This document shows positions 25,540 to 37,329 of a DNA stretch of 64,000 bases, piece after piece. Made by a program: the position numbers and the translations under genes. The notes beneath the pieces are model-generated. The model saw only the letters and a list, made by a program, of their open reading frames with translations, was not told the DNA's origin and ran no database searches. Source of the stretch: Xanthoparmelia taractica. Lineage: Eukaryota > Ascomycota > Lecanoromycetes > Lecanorales > Parmeliaceae. Location of the stretch: positions 124,001-188,000 of the forward strand of contig JANQBS010000017.1 of the NCBI GenBank assembly GCA_033085395.1. The letters are read 5' to 3'. Position 1 is the stretch's first letter; every line of letters starts with the position of its first letter.

Positions 25540-26150
25540 ATGCCCGAGGAACCGCCCACTTCGAGAGCTCGTGAACAGGTCGGCGGTGACGAAGAAGCCA
25601 CCTCGGACCTCAAGCTCGGCGAGTTCCAGAATGTGCACTCCATGAGCCTTTCAGAGGCACGGGCCCTCATAATTGCGATTTTAGCGCATCGGGCGACAAC
25701 GAACAAGGTCGAAGAGACCGAGTAAGTCTGCTTGATCCGTCATCAGTGCAGGAGTAGCGACGAGAAGAAAAGACAAGCGCAAAGGAAAGGAAAGATATAG
25801 GCTGAATCGTTCCTCCAGGACGCTGATCAAGACGCAAGACTACCTGGACGTCTTCGCTAGGTTCAAGAATACCGAAAACATCACGGCCGTGGAACGCGTG
25901 CTTGGTGCGCATCCGCAGTTGGAACCCTTTGAAAAGTCACAGCTCGGTATGACTTCTTCCGTGCACTGCTGCTGGGTTTTCTAGCGGATGGAGGGGCTGA
26001 CGATTGATTTGCTGGGGCGCAGCGAGTTTATGTTGCGAAAGTGCCGAAGAGGCAAAGACTTTGATACCTAGTCTGACGAATAAGATCAGCGATGCGGATT
26101 TGCAGGAGATATTGGACGATATTACGAAATTGAGGACCTTTGTGGATTGA
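25540..26150 (+). CDS. RPB4: RNA polymerase II subunit Rpb4
   Basis: Three exons, 25540-25721, 25819-25946 and 26023-26150, give 145 aa. The frame is open from a TTG at 25531; the first ATG is 25540. Introns of 97 and 76 nt (gtaagt...ctccag; gtatga, branch ctgac, acceptor gcgcag) restore VEETETLIKTQDYL and EKSQLASLCCE. Conserved parts are DLKLGEFQNVHSMSLSEA at the start, TQDYLDVFARFKN in the middle and a C-terminal HRDC-like helix set (SDADLQEILDDI). Rpb4 pairs with Rpb7 to form the stalk of RNA polymerase II, with roles in initiation and mRNA decay. It converges with RPN10 over 373 bp. Confidence 0.94.
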
Positions 26151-26523
26151 AAGATGATGGGGGGGAAGGAAGGCTGGATTAAGGAAATCACATCATGAAG
26201 CGGGGACGAGAATGGGACGAGCTTATGCCATGACACCTGGGTTATCGAGTTGCATGGACAGAAGCCTTACGTCCAATACTCATAGGATGTTTTATGGCGC
26301 ACCATGGAAGTCTCTAGCATTGTTAGCGGTCACTGTTCAGATGCTGCGAGACCAAGAATGAGCGTGGTGTCCGGCGTCTGGTTGGTGAAAGAAGGCTGAA
26401 AAGTTTATGCATTTCCAACCGGCGCAGGACGTATAGTTAATTCAGGTTGAAATGACTTTATGCTGCGAGCTAAACGCTATCTATGCTATATCGGCCCAAA
26501 CGCCTCGCTGTGCGTATGCAAGA
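26151..26523. other. convergent spacer RPB4 / RPN10
   Basis: 3' regions of two convergent genes. Nothing else is seen. Confidence 0.6.
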
Positions 26524-27662
26524 CTAATCTGTGTCCATGTTGTCCCTGTCTTTCACGTCATCCCTATCTGTCTCCATTTTGTCCATTCCTTGATGCTCCT
26601 TGTCTTTCTTCTCTTCCTCTTCAGGCTTAGAAACAGGAGCATCCGCAATCCCACTCGCTTCTCCGTCGGCTTTGAGTAATGGCTCACTCTCTGAGCTTCC
26701 ACCTTCCTCTGCTATGCCTTCTAGTGTTGGCTCCTTCGCCGCATCTCCAGCCTTTCCTTCCTTTTCTTGTCGGGCCTTCTCTTCTTCCATACTCATCCTC
26801 AAAGCAAGCGCAAGCTCCGGATCTGCGCTTGGATCAACGCCAAAGTCAAAGCCCCCACCGCCTGCATCTCCGCCAGCATCAACACCGTTTTCACCGCCGC
26901 GCGGAGCAACTCCCTCTCCAGCTAGTATGGGCGTGGATATGATGTGGTCACTTAGTAAACTCGGGCCTGGTGGAATTATCTCCAGATGCGAGCCATCTCC
27001 GCCCTTTATATTCTCGTTGAACGCTTCTAGCTTTTTCGTGTTCTCGGGATCCAGATCACCAAAGGCGATGAAGTCGATTGAGACGTTGTTCTTCTTCATC
27101 TTCCGAGCGAGCTTGACAAGGTTCTTCTCATCTTCGTCGATGGGGGAGCAGGTGAAGACTATAATACGTTGTCGTTGTGATTTGTTCTGGCGATGTTTAA
27201 GCGCGAGCTGTAAGATACCATTAGCAACTCGGGTGAAACTTGACTTCTAGCGTAGCCATACACCTGCTATTTGTATGGCCGTGGCCAGATGCGTACTTCC
27301 TCTTATCTTCGTTCGGTGCATCCCATCAAGTAGCTTTCCAAAGTCCGTTGTCAGAGTCACCAGCATCTCTGGGCCCTTGCCAGCCATGTTCATTAGACCA
27401 ACGGAAGATTCTGGATTCGCTTGAGTTTTGGCGGAAAATATGAGGTTGACGGCGTCCGCTTGGGCTTCCCATCGTGATGGACTGAGAAGGTTAGCAGCCA
27501 TGCATGGGGTAAGAACAGCTCCGAATAGTGTATCTTACACGTAATCGCCATTCCTGCTGCTCTCACTATTATCCAGCCTAGCAGTTGTACGTGTTAGCTG
27601 ATGGTTGAGCAATTCTGGTGATGTGTAAAGGCTTACACTATCATGGTCGCCTCGAGCACCAT
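26524..27662 (-). CDS. RPN10: 26S proteasome ubiquitin receptor Rpn10
   Basis: Four exons on the minus strand: 27662-27637, 27577-27539, 27481-27262, 27207-26524; 322 aa. Exons 1 and 2 are only 26 and 39 nt. The joins give MVLEATMIVLDNSESSRNGDY, seen here across two introns, then VPSRWEAQADAVNLIFSAK and QIAGLALKHRQNK. All introns are 54-59 nt, with gctaac/gctaat branches in each. A von Willebrand A domain covers about 1-190. A ubiquitin-interacting motif is at about 223-243 (DPELALALRMSMEEE). The tail is Glu/Asp/Lys-rich. Rpn10 sits in the 19S regulatory particle and binds ubiquitin chains. It is divergent from the borealin-like gene over 280 bp. Confidence 0.95.
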
Positions 27663-27942
27663 CTTAGCGGTTGATGTACGAATTGGAATCCGAAAGGCTT
27701 TTAATTGTATTGGAGGAGAATAGACGAAGACGCAAGGCGTTGAATATCTATGTCTAAGTGAAGCTCTGAGCATGAGGCGGACGATCTAATGGCGCCAAGG
27801 CTGCCGCAAACCAACTGATCCCTGCGCTGATCATTGTTTACATAAATTCAAGCTTCGACTTTCTCCTCGCATCGTTGTCTCTCCCGCAATCGCCAATTTT
27901 CCTGCGCTCTCCTTTGAATCTTTCGCAGTCTACATAGAAGTG
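27663..27942. promoter_or_regulatory. divergent promoter RPN10 / borealin-like gene
   Basis: A 280-bp head-to-head spacer between two ATGs. I saw no proteasome-box (GGTGGCAAA) match. Confidence 0.55.
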
Positions 27943-29129
27943 ATGGCGCCTGCTCGCGCGAAGAAAGTCCGATCTTCGACAGAAAGCAGCTCAACAGCGC
28001 GCCCGCAAACCGTTACCCTCCAATCGCCCGCGAGGACACCAGTTCAGAGTCCCCAGAAGAAGAGTGTCACAATTACGGAAGGACAGAAGCAAGCTTTAAT
28101 TGACAATCTACAGCTGGAGAGTAAGTGTTCCTTGACCCACAGCATGGGTCAGGCATTGATCTCCTTCAAGTCACGGAACGCGCGCGAAAGCTAAGAGCCC
28201 AATACGCCCTACAAGCTCACAGTCTACGGACTCGAATTGAATTGCGGATAAATCGGATTCCCGCTCCTCTGCGTAAAGCAAACATGGGGGAGCTTCTAGC
28301 GAAGTACATGGAGATGTCGGATCCAAAGCAACAGAGCGCGCCTCGAGAGGAGAAGGCGATAGAAGTTGCGCCTTCGAGTGTGCCTGAGGGCATTACGGTG
28401 GCAGAAGATTCTGGCTCAACAGAAAGGCCCAGAAGCCGGGGCGCAAAGAGAACCAGGCGAGTTCTTATGTACAAGTTAGCCAAGTGTCCGATTCTAATGA
28501 GCTGCAGCGACGCAATGGACTCGGCAGACAAAGAGAACAAAGCTCAATCAATAGAAGCGATACCCAACCCGAAGAAGCGAACCAAGACGACTAACACTGC
28601 CAAATCGCGTCAAGTTACCAACCCGTCTACTGTCCTTTCGCCTAAGTCAGCCAATTCACGCACTCTTCCCCAATCGCCAATTCGTCCAGAGTTGAAGTCA
28701 CCACAAAAGTTATACTTTGCACACCCAACGTCACCGCTGAAACCCATCTCACCTGTCAAGTTGGCATCACCTGCCAAAGCTGCTGCGGCAGCAGCAACAG
28801 CCAACCTAGCCAGCATGGTGAATGAGAAAGCTAAACCCGGCCGTTCGAAAGCAACCACAGCTCGTAAAGCTAGCAATCCTACGACAACGAGAACAGCAGG
28901 TGGAAGGCCAAAACGAGGCGTGGACGTAGCCAAAGAACCGGAGGATGTGAGGAAAGTGAGCAATCAAAGCAATGTATCAAGTATCTCAACTGGAACCACC
29001 ATTGTTAAGAACGCGAGAAAGGCGCCTGCAGCAGCTGCGAAGAAGAACGACGTTGGAGTGCGTGCTGTGGGGAAGAAGGTCACGGCGATGCCACCGCCTG
29101 GACGAAGAGTATTGAGAAAGCGAGCATGA
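27943..29129 (+). CDS. borealin N-terminal domain protein (Nbl1-type, chromosomal passenger complex)
   Basis: Exons 27943-28120 and 28171-29129 give 378 aa. The frame starts at a GTG (27940) but ATG 27943 is used. The 50-nt intron (gtaagt...ttcaag) restores LQLEITERARKLRAQYALQ. That segment, with RIELRINRIPAPLRKANMGELL, matches the Nbl1/borealin N-terminal domain (about 45-115), which bundles with INCENP and survivin in the chromosomal passenger complex. The rest is basic, Ser/Pro/Ala-rich and low in complexity, ending GRRVLRKRA. A further 39-nt in-frame intron at 28469-28507 is possible. Molecular role follows from the domain; it was not shown here. Confidence 0.85.
28469..28507 (+). other. 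possible 39-nt in-frame intron (exitron-like) in the borealin-like gene
   Basis: Donor gtacaa, branch-like ctaat 11 nt before the acceptor gctgcag. The length is a multiple of three and both retained and removed forms stay open. The coding sense in this stretch (MYKLAKCPILMSC) looks unlike the rest of this low-complexity region. Confidence 0.35.
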
Positions 29130-29440
29130 GTAGATTGCTTTTCGGTTAGTAGCGGTGTTGGATAATTCATGTAGTGTGGTCTGGATTCAAAGCATTGCAA
29201 CCTCAGAGGGAGTCCTTATTTTCACAAAATTATCCTCATAAAGGGAACGACTCGATAGCCACGGTACCTCAACATCAATCTGTGCATAGATGCCACAGAG
29301 CAGTAGCTGGCGGATTCTAATGACTCTTAACCTTAAAATTTCTCGAAACATCTTTGTAACAAACTCACCCGAAGTATACTCATACCCTCTGAAAACATGA
29401 TATACACCCTCGTAGACCGGCCAAAACCCACTGAAAGACA
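29130..29440. other. borealin/TRM5 spacer, no gene
   Basis: Same-strand intergenic sequence holding a 3' UTR and the TRM5 promoter. Nothing else is recognised. Confidence 0.55.
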
Positions 29441-31191
29441 ATGACCGAATCCGCCATGTTTCGCCCCCCAATCAACCGTGCCATGCGAGCTCTCGACCGT
29501 TCCTTCTTCAAAAAAAGTATCCCCATCTCCGCAGCAAGGATCTTTGACAACAAGCAAATCTCCAAATACCGGTCCGAACTGGGCCATGATCTGTTGAGGC
29601 TCGACCGCATGCAGTCCGTCCAATCTGTAAGGGATGCTGAAGGGCACGAGGCCAAAGCGCTGCTGTTGAGGCCTGAGGTCAAGCCGGATGGTAATATATA
29701 GGGATTCCTTGTCCTTTTCTTTCTTTTTCTTTTTCTTCCTTAAAAGGGTGATGGGAGTGGGGGTAGGAGTAGAGAGAGAGAAGCTAAGGCCAGGTGCTGC
29801 TGTTAGATGCTTCTACATGGAGTCCAAAGCTCTCCGAGCTGGTCAAGGCGTCCCAAGTCAGTCTCTTACCGTACGACCTCAAACTAGACTACGACTACTG
29901 GAACTACCGTATGTATGTGCAAGATATAGCAGTTTTTCATTGGAAGAAACCGGAAATTGCTCATTGGGAACCATCCAGATGATATAATGAGTGCCATACT
30001 CCCAGAAGACGAGCAAGACGAATTCCCCTCGGGATTCAGCATCGTCGGCCACGTCGGTGCGTCCGTCAATCTCATTCTACAGGAAGCCAGAGGCGGATTG
30101 AATTGACAGAATGAATGACTGACTGACTGAACCTCAATGTCAAAAGCCCACCTCAACCTCCGCGACCAGTACCTCCACTACAAACACCTCATCGCCACCG
30201 TCCTCCTGGACAAAAACCCCACCATCCGCACCGTCATCAACAAAACCGACGAAGTCGGCGAGCAAAACGAATACCGCACCTTCAGCTACGAGCTCCTCGC
30301 CGGCGACCCGGACCTGAACGTCGAGATCCACGAGGAGAACTGCAGGTTCCGGTTCGACTACTCAAAGGTGTACTGGAACAGCCGGCTCAACACCGAGCAC
30401 GGGCGCCTGGTCGACAAGTTCCAGCCCGGGGACGCCGTCTGCGACGTCATGGCCGGCGTGGGCCCGTTCGCCGTGCCGGCCGGCAAGAAGAACGTCTTCG
30501 TCTGGGCCAACGACCTGAACCCGGACAGTTTTGCGAGTTTGGACGATGCGGTCCGAAGGAACAAGGTACGTACGGAATGGGCCCTCGATCAACCCACCAA
30601 CCTATTTTCCTAGCTTTAATTAAGTGTATAAGTATTTAACGGAGAACTAAACACCAGGTTCACTGGTTCGTCAAAGTCTTCAACGAAGACGGCCGAACCT
30701 TTATTCGCTCGTCAGCGAAAGAATTGCTGAATACGAACACCCACGTCAGGATATCGAGACAGGAGTCCCGACTCAAGCGATTGGCTTCGGATGTCGAGCC
30801 AATAGCAACGCTGACCTCGCCAAAGACATTCAACCATTACATTTTAAACCTCCCGGCGAGCGCCATCAGTTTTTTACCTTCCTTCATCGGCCTGTACGCG
30901 GGCCATGAGAGGCTTTTTTGGCCAAACACAAATGCCAAATTGCCCATGATACACGTGTACTGCTTTAGTACAAAGAGCGATGACAACAAGGAAGAGGAGA
31001 TCAAGATTTGCAAGGAAATCAGTGAGCAACTAGGACACGAGATGAAGCCAGGGGATGATGTTGAGACGGAAGGAGAGGTGCAGGTTTGGGACGTCAGAGA
31101 CGTGGCGCCATTGAAGCGAATGTTTTGTGCGAGCTTCAGACTGCCGGGCGAGGTCGCTTTTAGGGTGGCAGAGGATGGAAGTGAGGAATGA
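29441..31191 (+). CDS. TRM5: tRNA (guanine37-N1)-methyltransferase Trm5
   Basis: Five exons, 29441-29690, 29807-29908, 29979-30056, 30147-30565 and 30658-31191; 460 aa. Joins restore [11 protein letters not shown] (approximately), [30 protein letters not shown] and [12 protein letters not shown]. The N-terminus has the family [17 protein letters not shown]. The AdoMet site is at about 241-252 ([13 protein letters not shown]), with the adjacent ANDLNPDS. The C-terminus has [20 protein letters not shown] and [17 protein letters not shown]. Trm5 methylates N1 of G37 next to the anticodon, preventing frameshifts, and in yeast also serves mitochondria. Exon 4 uses G/C-ending codons far more than the other exons. 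Confidence 0.95.
30109..30130 (+). repeat. TGAC tetranucleotide repeat at the TRM5 intron 3 branch region
   Basis: gaatgactgactgactga lies 16-35 nt before the acceptor at 30146. Each ctgac copy fits a fungal branch-site consensus. Confidence 0.6.
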
Positions 31192-31547
31192 AAGCATCTT
31201 CCATTAGTAGAGCGTACTTGAGTTGAAAACGAATTCGCATGCTCAATATATATTTGCAAGCTTTTAGCCCATCATGGTACATCATCCGGTGCCAAGCAGT
31301 CCTTCGTGAACAGAGTGATCAATACACAGCCGCCAGCCATCATTCGCCTCATTCTTGCTCCAAGATCGATCGGAGAAGGTTACAACTCCACCAAGAAACG
31401 CCTATCGCTCATTTCATATCAAGGCATATCGTGAAGAAAACGCCCATTGAAACAGTTGTGGAGTCGTGATATCTCAAGAAAAAAGGGAAAACGATTTGGT
31501 TGTAGTGTACATGTGAGTGGGAGAGACCGGGTCCTGTGATATCGTAA
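31192..31547. other. convergent spacer TRM5 / RIM15
   Basis: 3' regions of two convergent genes. No repeat or other gene is seen. Confidence 0.6.
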
Positions 31548-34500
31548 TTAATTAGTAGGTGAAGGCGAAGTCGCAGGCAAGCCCGAGTTCTCAATGGCAG
31601 CTTCGACTGCGGCAGAACTAGGCCTGGGCGTGGCGTCCATATCCACAACCTTGACTGCATCTCCTTTCGCTTCTCCGGGGAACATTTCTGGCGGTTCGAT
31701 CGTGGCGTGGCCGTGATAAGGGACATCAGGCATGATCATAGGGGGGTTTGATGTTACGCTCGGCACAGCAGTGAGCTCATCTGCGCCGCCAGAGGTGACA
31801 CTCCCGCGACTATTGGTCCTCATCATCTCAATGCCAAGCTTCGAACCACGGGGTTTGCCTTGTGGGCTCTTCGCACGTGAAGGAAGCTTACCCCCCAGTT
31901 CCTCATCTTCGTCATCACCGAACTCGGCGTTCTTGTCTAGCGTCTCGCGCTTGGCTTTGACCGCTTCGACTGAGTGTTGCTTTCGCGCGGTCCTCAGCTC
32001 TAGAGCAGGAGATGCAGAGTTTTGGTGAATCAAATGCGGAAGACCGGGGTGGATGAAGTCAATGTTTGGCGGCGACACATCTTCGGAGATCCCTAGGCCA
32101 GTATTCGAAGGCCAGTCATCGGATGGTCGACCAATGACGACGGGTACGTCTTCGGTGTTCGTTGAGTCGGTATCGCCGAAGAAGCTAGATCCAATGGAAT
32201 GTTCACGGCTTGGCCGCTTGTACAAACCATTTACCTGCGCAAAGGGGCCAGAAGACTGCGAGCTAGGACTGTCTTCTGCATGCCGGGATTCCTTACGAAG
32301 TCCAGAAGGAACTATCTGTTGCTGTTGACTTTGCTGCTGCTGTGGTTTGTACCCAGTTGGTGGTGGCTTCCACGCACAAAGATTGCACAAAGCTTCAGTG
32401 AGCTTCTCCAAGGTCGGAGGCTTCTCCAGGAGCGAGTCGAAGTGATGGGTTTGCGGCAGCTCTTTCAGGTATCCAGTCACAGCAATGATTGGGGTCTGGG
32501 TGTTAGCGCTCTTGGTATCCCTGATCATTCGTGCCACGTCCGCTCCATTGATCTGAGGAAGCTTGAATTCCATCATGATGATGTCGAACTGTACCTCGCT
32601 CATTGCAAAACGTGCAGCTTCCGGGCCATTGGTGACAGTGATGGTGCGACACTTAAGCTTCTCGAGCAACCTCTCCATGACCAATTTGGAGACGGGATGA
32701 TCCTCGCAGATGAGAACATCCAAGGGGCGGAAGGACGGGCCATCCGCAAGCATGAATTGAGACGTCCTCCTTGAGCTTTGCCTTCTTCGCTGAACGCGGA
32801 GAAGAGCTCTCGCACGAGGATCTTCATTGTCAGATGATGAGGGAGAGATATCAAAGACTTGACTTTGACGTTTGTGATGAGTGAAAGGCTTATTGGGAAG
32901 AGGAGGGTCCCCCTCTTGAGATCCAACGGTTTGCGATCTAGCCCGCGATGGCATGTGTATGCTGTGCGGGCGCGGCATTACAGTTGACCTGTCCGGTGAA
33001 GTTATCTGCATTCCTATGGAGTTGCGGTTCGATTTAATAGGAGAGGAGGTGGCAGAGGCCGCGGAAGGAGCGGAGATTCCAGTCGGCAGTTTCGGAGCGT
33101 CAAAATACTGACCCGGTTGCAAAGAGTTACTGGACTGATGTGACAAGGTTGAAGAGGTGCTAGAGGTCTTCCTGCGCTCATGGTTCTGACCAGTGGAGAA
33201 CTGCACAAGTAGTGGGGAAGATGGTTGCGATGCTCGATTGGGTGAAGCAGCAGATTGAGCGAGATTCGACGGTGATGCAGGCCGGGTGCCTTTGTTCACT
33301 GAACGTGCTCGTTTCAATGGCATAGGTACAAGTGGGCTACCCTCTAAAGAAGGCACTGCAGAGCTAGCACCTGGGGATTGGATCGAAGTAGAGTTTCTGG
33401 GCTGTCTTTGCGTTGACTCTGCAAGTAGCTTTTGGAGTACATCTTGGTTGGCCTTTTCGAGGACGGGAAGATTCTTGAAAGCAAAGTTACCAAAGTCATC
33501 CGTCGCCACGGGCTCGCTGAGTCGTCTACTACGACCATCACGAACGTGCGCAGGTATATGAAGCGGCATCAGACCTCGCTTCAATGAGTTCACTTGGTTC
33601 CTGACTCGTGACAGGGCATCATGAGGCCTGTCCGGATAGTCTGCAGCCCCTGGAGTGACGACAGGCGATGTTCCTTGGGCTTCCATTTCTTCTGTAAATG
33701 TCTGTAGAGTAGCACCCCTGGCATCAAAATACTCGGTATCCTCTGGATTTTCCGGGGCCGGAATGAATAGAGCCTCGTCTTCAAGCAATGTCTCCCATTT
33801 TATACCATTGAACCATGGATGCTGACGGATTTCCTCCCCACCTGACGAGTACTTCTCCGCCATATTTGCACCAAGACGATCTTTTGACTCGACGGTCATC
33901 AGTTTAGTCATAAGATCTTTAGCTTCTTCCGATACGGATGAATTGTCATCTTCAGGCCAATCAATCTTGCGAGCGAGGATATTCTCAAAGACTTTCTCGG
34001 GGGTGTCGGCATGGAATGGAGGGTAACCGTATATAAATTCGAACAGGATGCATCCCAAAGACCACCAATCACTCATTTCATCCTGTCCTAGTCCGTTGAT
34101 GGTCTCCGGCGCAAGATAATCCGGAGTCCCTACGAACCTTCGATTTTGGTCTTCTGGGTCGAACAAAGCCATCGGAGGAGGCAACATGCTGTTCGGTGGA
34201 GGAGTTTCAGATTGGCCAGCGCTGACATTGCTAATGATAGGCCGAAGTGCGTATGGATCTGGATATCCTTCACCTTCGCTGTGGGTCTCCTCTTCGATTG
34301 GGGCACCCCGCTGGGAGGTCTCATCGTTGAGAGAGAAATTCCTGAACAGTGCGTTGAAGCTGTCACTGTTCCCACTATCGCTTCGATAACCTGACTTTCT
34401 CCTTGAATGCTCTCTTCCAAGCACGGAATCGCGGTTCAGATTGAAGTAGGATGGTTGGCCAATGGACCCTGCTAAATCTGGCGTCATTACTGGCGTCGAC

Positions 34501-37329
34501 TGAGGCGAGTGACCGCCCTGTAGATCGAAGGACGTAGATCGAGAGGAAGTTAACGAAGTGGCGCGCGCGAAGGGCCCATATTTAAGTAAATCTGGCGTAG
34601 ACTGGTTTGGACTCTTGAGTGCTCGCTTCTGGCGACCGATGAGCCCCATCCGTGACAGGCCAAAATCTGTAAGTTTGAGATGGCCTTTCTGGTCAATGAG
34701 GAGGTTATCAGGCTTCAGATCACGATGAACGATACCACGGCTGTGCAGATGCTCGACCCCTAGCACCACCTCCGCCATGTATTTTTTCGCCCAGTCTTCT
34801 GGCAGGCCTCCAAGCACTTTTACCAAAGCTGCACAATCACCACCATTCAGATACTCCATGACCAGGAAGAGGTAGTCTTTGCTTGAGAAAGTCCAGTAGA
34901 GCTTGGCTACGAATTCGCTTTCGCCCTGCCACATCATTATGGCCCGCTCCGCTTTCACGTTCGTGACCTGATTCTTTGCAACCATGTCTGCCTTTCTCAG
35001 GACTTTGATTGCAAAGTAGTCCCCTGTGGATTTCTTTTTCGAAAGGTACACGCTGCCAAAAGCACCTTTGCTGATTGGCTTGATGATTTCGAAGTCTTTG
35101 ATAGATGTTGCCACAGCTCGCGCTGGTGGCTGGCTAAGCCCTGCAAGCTTTGGAGAGACGGGAGGTTTGGTGAAATCAGCCGCTGATGACGCTGCTGAGG
35201 ACTGGCGTCGGTGTCGGTGCGCAAGAATGACTGGCGACGACATCTCGATACTCGAGGGTGGGGGAGATGTCACAGGTGAAGGCAGAGAAGGTACCGAGTC
35301 TTCGCCTAAGGGAAGTCGGGGCTTCGGAATCCTCAACGGCGATGATGGCGGAGGCATTCGTCCCGGAGAAGGTTGACGGTGTGGAGATGGGATGTGAGGC
35401 AGCCTGAGGCTTCTCCGCTTTCTGTCGCCCGAACTCGCTGACCTTGCCAAAGCACGATCTGAGTTAGGTGATTGAGCTCGCCTGCTCCCAACAAGCATGG
35501 AATGAGAGGTATTACTATCGCTTTCTCCAGCATCACTGCCCATTTGCAAAGAGACACGCTTGCTGACAGAGTCTGACCTGCCAAGAAACGAGATACTGTT
35601 CTTGTGGGACCGTGGCGTTGGACACTCCATAGGACTGCTGGACCTGGATGATACTGCTACAGATGAGGACGGTCTGCGTTCGAATTGAGATGTCAGCGAC
35701 GGGTCTGAAGCATTCCGTAGCGCAGAAGCCATGGATGAGGGCCCATCATATGCTCCCATAGGAAAAGAGGATTCGTGGGCAGCGGGCGTTTGTGCCTCTT
35801 CCTCGTTCTCTTCCTCGGACGAATCACTGAGTTGACCTTCCTTGATTTTCTTGGCTTTTTGCATCGCAGCGTCAATGCAGTCAAGGACAAGCGAATTGAA
35901 TTCCACGCGAATCCGCTCTGTATATTCAATGATCTCGCGATGGCGTAGGACAGCCTCCACTTTGGCACGGGCAAGCTTCTCCGTATCAGCGGTCAGAGCC
36001 GCGAGACCCTGCTCATGCTCGAGGGTACTGGCACTAGGACTGGACCATTGCAAAATTTGCGAGATTAACGATTCCGAATGAGGAGATTGGGTCCTGATAT
36101 CTCCATCAACATCTGCTTGAGTTTCGTTTTGTTTGATTGCTGGCGTATTGATAGCTATGGCGGTATCGCACAAATCAATAATTAGCTCCGCAACTCGGTA
36201 CAATGGACGGCGAACTGTGAAAGACTTTACTCGGACGTGGCCATGGCCCAGACCAGAACTGGACGAGTCGCGTGACCGTGAGGGTAAAGCAGGAGACGCT
36301 CTGCCGGAGTCTGTTCCTGATGAAGAGGGTGAAGGCCCTATAGGTAGGCCTTTGTATTCGGGCGGTGTAGGATGTTGGCCTGCTTCTCCAGGCACCGATC
36401 GGCTCTGACGTGTTTCGGGGTCGAGTGCGTCCAAAACCTTGACAATGGCCGGCCGATGGGCTACTAGAGCGTCTTGAGCGAGCGTGACTGCTTCTTCTGC
36501 GCGATATTCCTGAGTGCAACCTTCTGAGTGTTTCTCAAACCACCAAGGCGTTATCTGACGTTCGCAAATTCGGCACAGAACAGGAAGAGGGGGTGGGTGG
36601 TTCTCTGGATCATTCGCCCCTGATTCCGCCAGGCTGGTGAGGTAATGGGCCAAGATCTCAGCTCCCACACCGAGTGACTCGACGAGAAGTTCCGGGAGGT
36701 CGATCGTGATTTCTCTTGGTGGATTTGAGGGGCGTAGCATCCACATTGTCTGGTTTAAGATCAGCTTAGATTCAAAAGACGAAGGATATCCTCGCTCGTC
36801 TTACATGACCTTCCCCGTCGGATGATCTATCGTAGACCATGATTCCCTGGCCCTCAAGGTTCAAGATCTGCTCCTCGTCTTCTGCATCTTCTTCGGCGTT
36901 TTCCCCATCCGACATCTCTTCGTCCGTCTCTATATTTTGCTTTAGCACCGAAAAAGGCCCCTTCCGCACCTGGAACCGTATCACCCGACTCTTTGAATCG
37001 TCCTCTTTCATTGACTGGACGGCGTTGGCAAAGCCGTCTCTATTCGACAGCAAGATATCCGCAATGGGCTTATTTTTCACAGCTTCGACAGGCGTCCCCA
37101 CGACATCCTTCCAGGAAGGGCTAACCCAACGTACCACGCCATCCAATCCAAGATCGAGTATGACATTGAGAGATTGCTCGGCCGCTGCTTTGAGATCCTC
37201 TCGCTCACTTCTCATGTCCATGCTGTGTGTGCGTTCCATTGGCAGCCGCTCGCTCGTACCCTTCTCCCGTAGAGCGGTGACTGCAGGTGGGGCAAGAGAT
37301 GGCCGTCGGGTGCTCTCGTCTGCAGCCAT
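31548..37329 (-). CDS. RIM15: Rim15-type AGC protein kinase with PAS and receiver domains
   Basis: Exons 37329-36805 and 36749-31548 on the minus strand give 1908 aa. The 55-nt intron is gtaaga, branch gctgat, acceptor accag. In order: PAS-like domain (about 50-115, LDGVVRWVSPSWKDVVG); Cys/His motif C234-x2-C237-x11-H249-x3-C253; kinase domain from about 728 (GAFGSVY, VHRDLKPDN, LTDFGLS, an insert of about 200 residues before GTPDYLAPE) to about 1154 (HPWFNG); response-regulator receiver domain about 1516-1629. In yeast Rim15 integrates TOR, PKA and Pho85 signals and drives entry into quiescence. At the phospho-acceptor position the receiver has Glu1569. A splice-like pair just upstream (gtaagc...tacaag ending at 37330) suggests the true 5' end may lie in another exon. 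Confidence 0.92.

Noticed and set aside
26600..27250. 216-codon plus-strand Ser/Pro-rich frame
   Set aside because: Antisense to RPN10 exon 4 and spans its intron.
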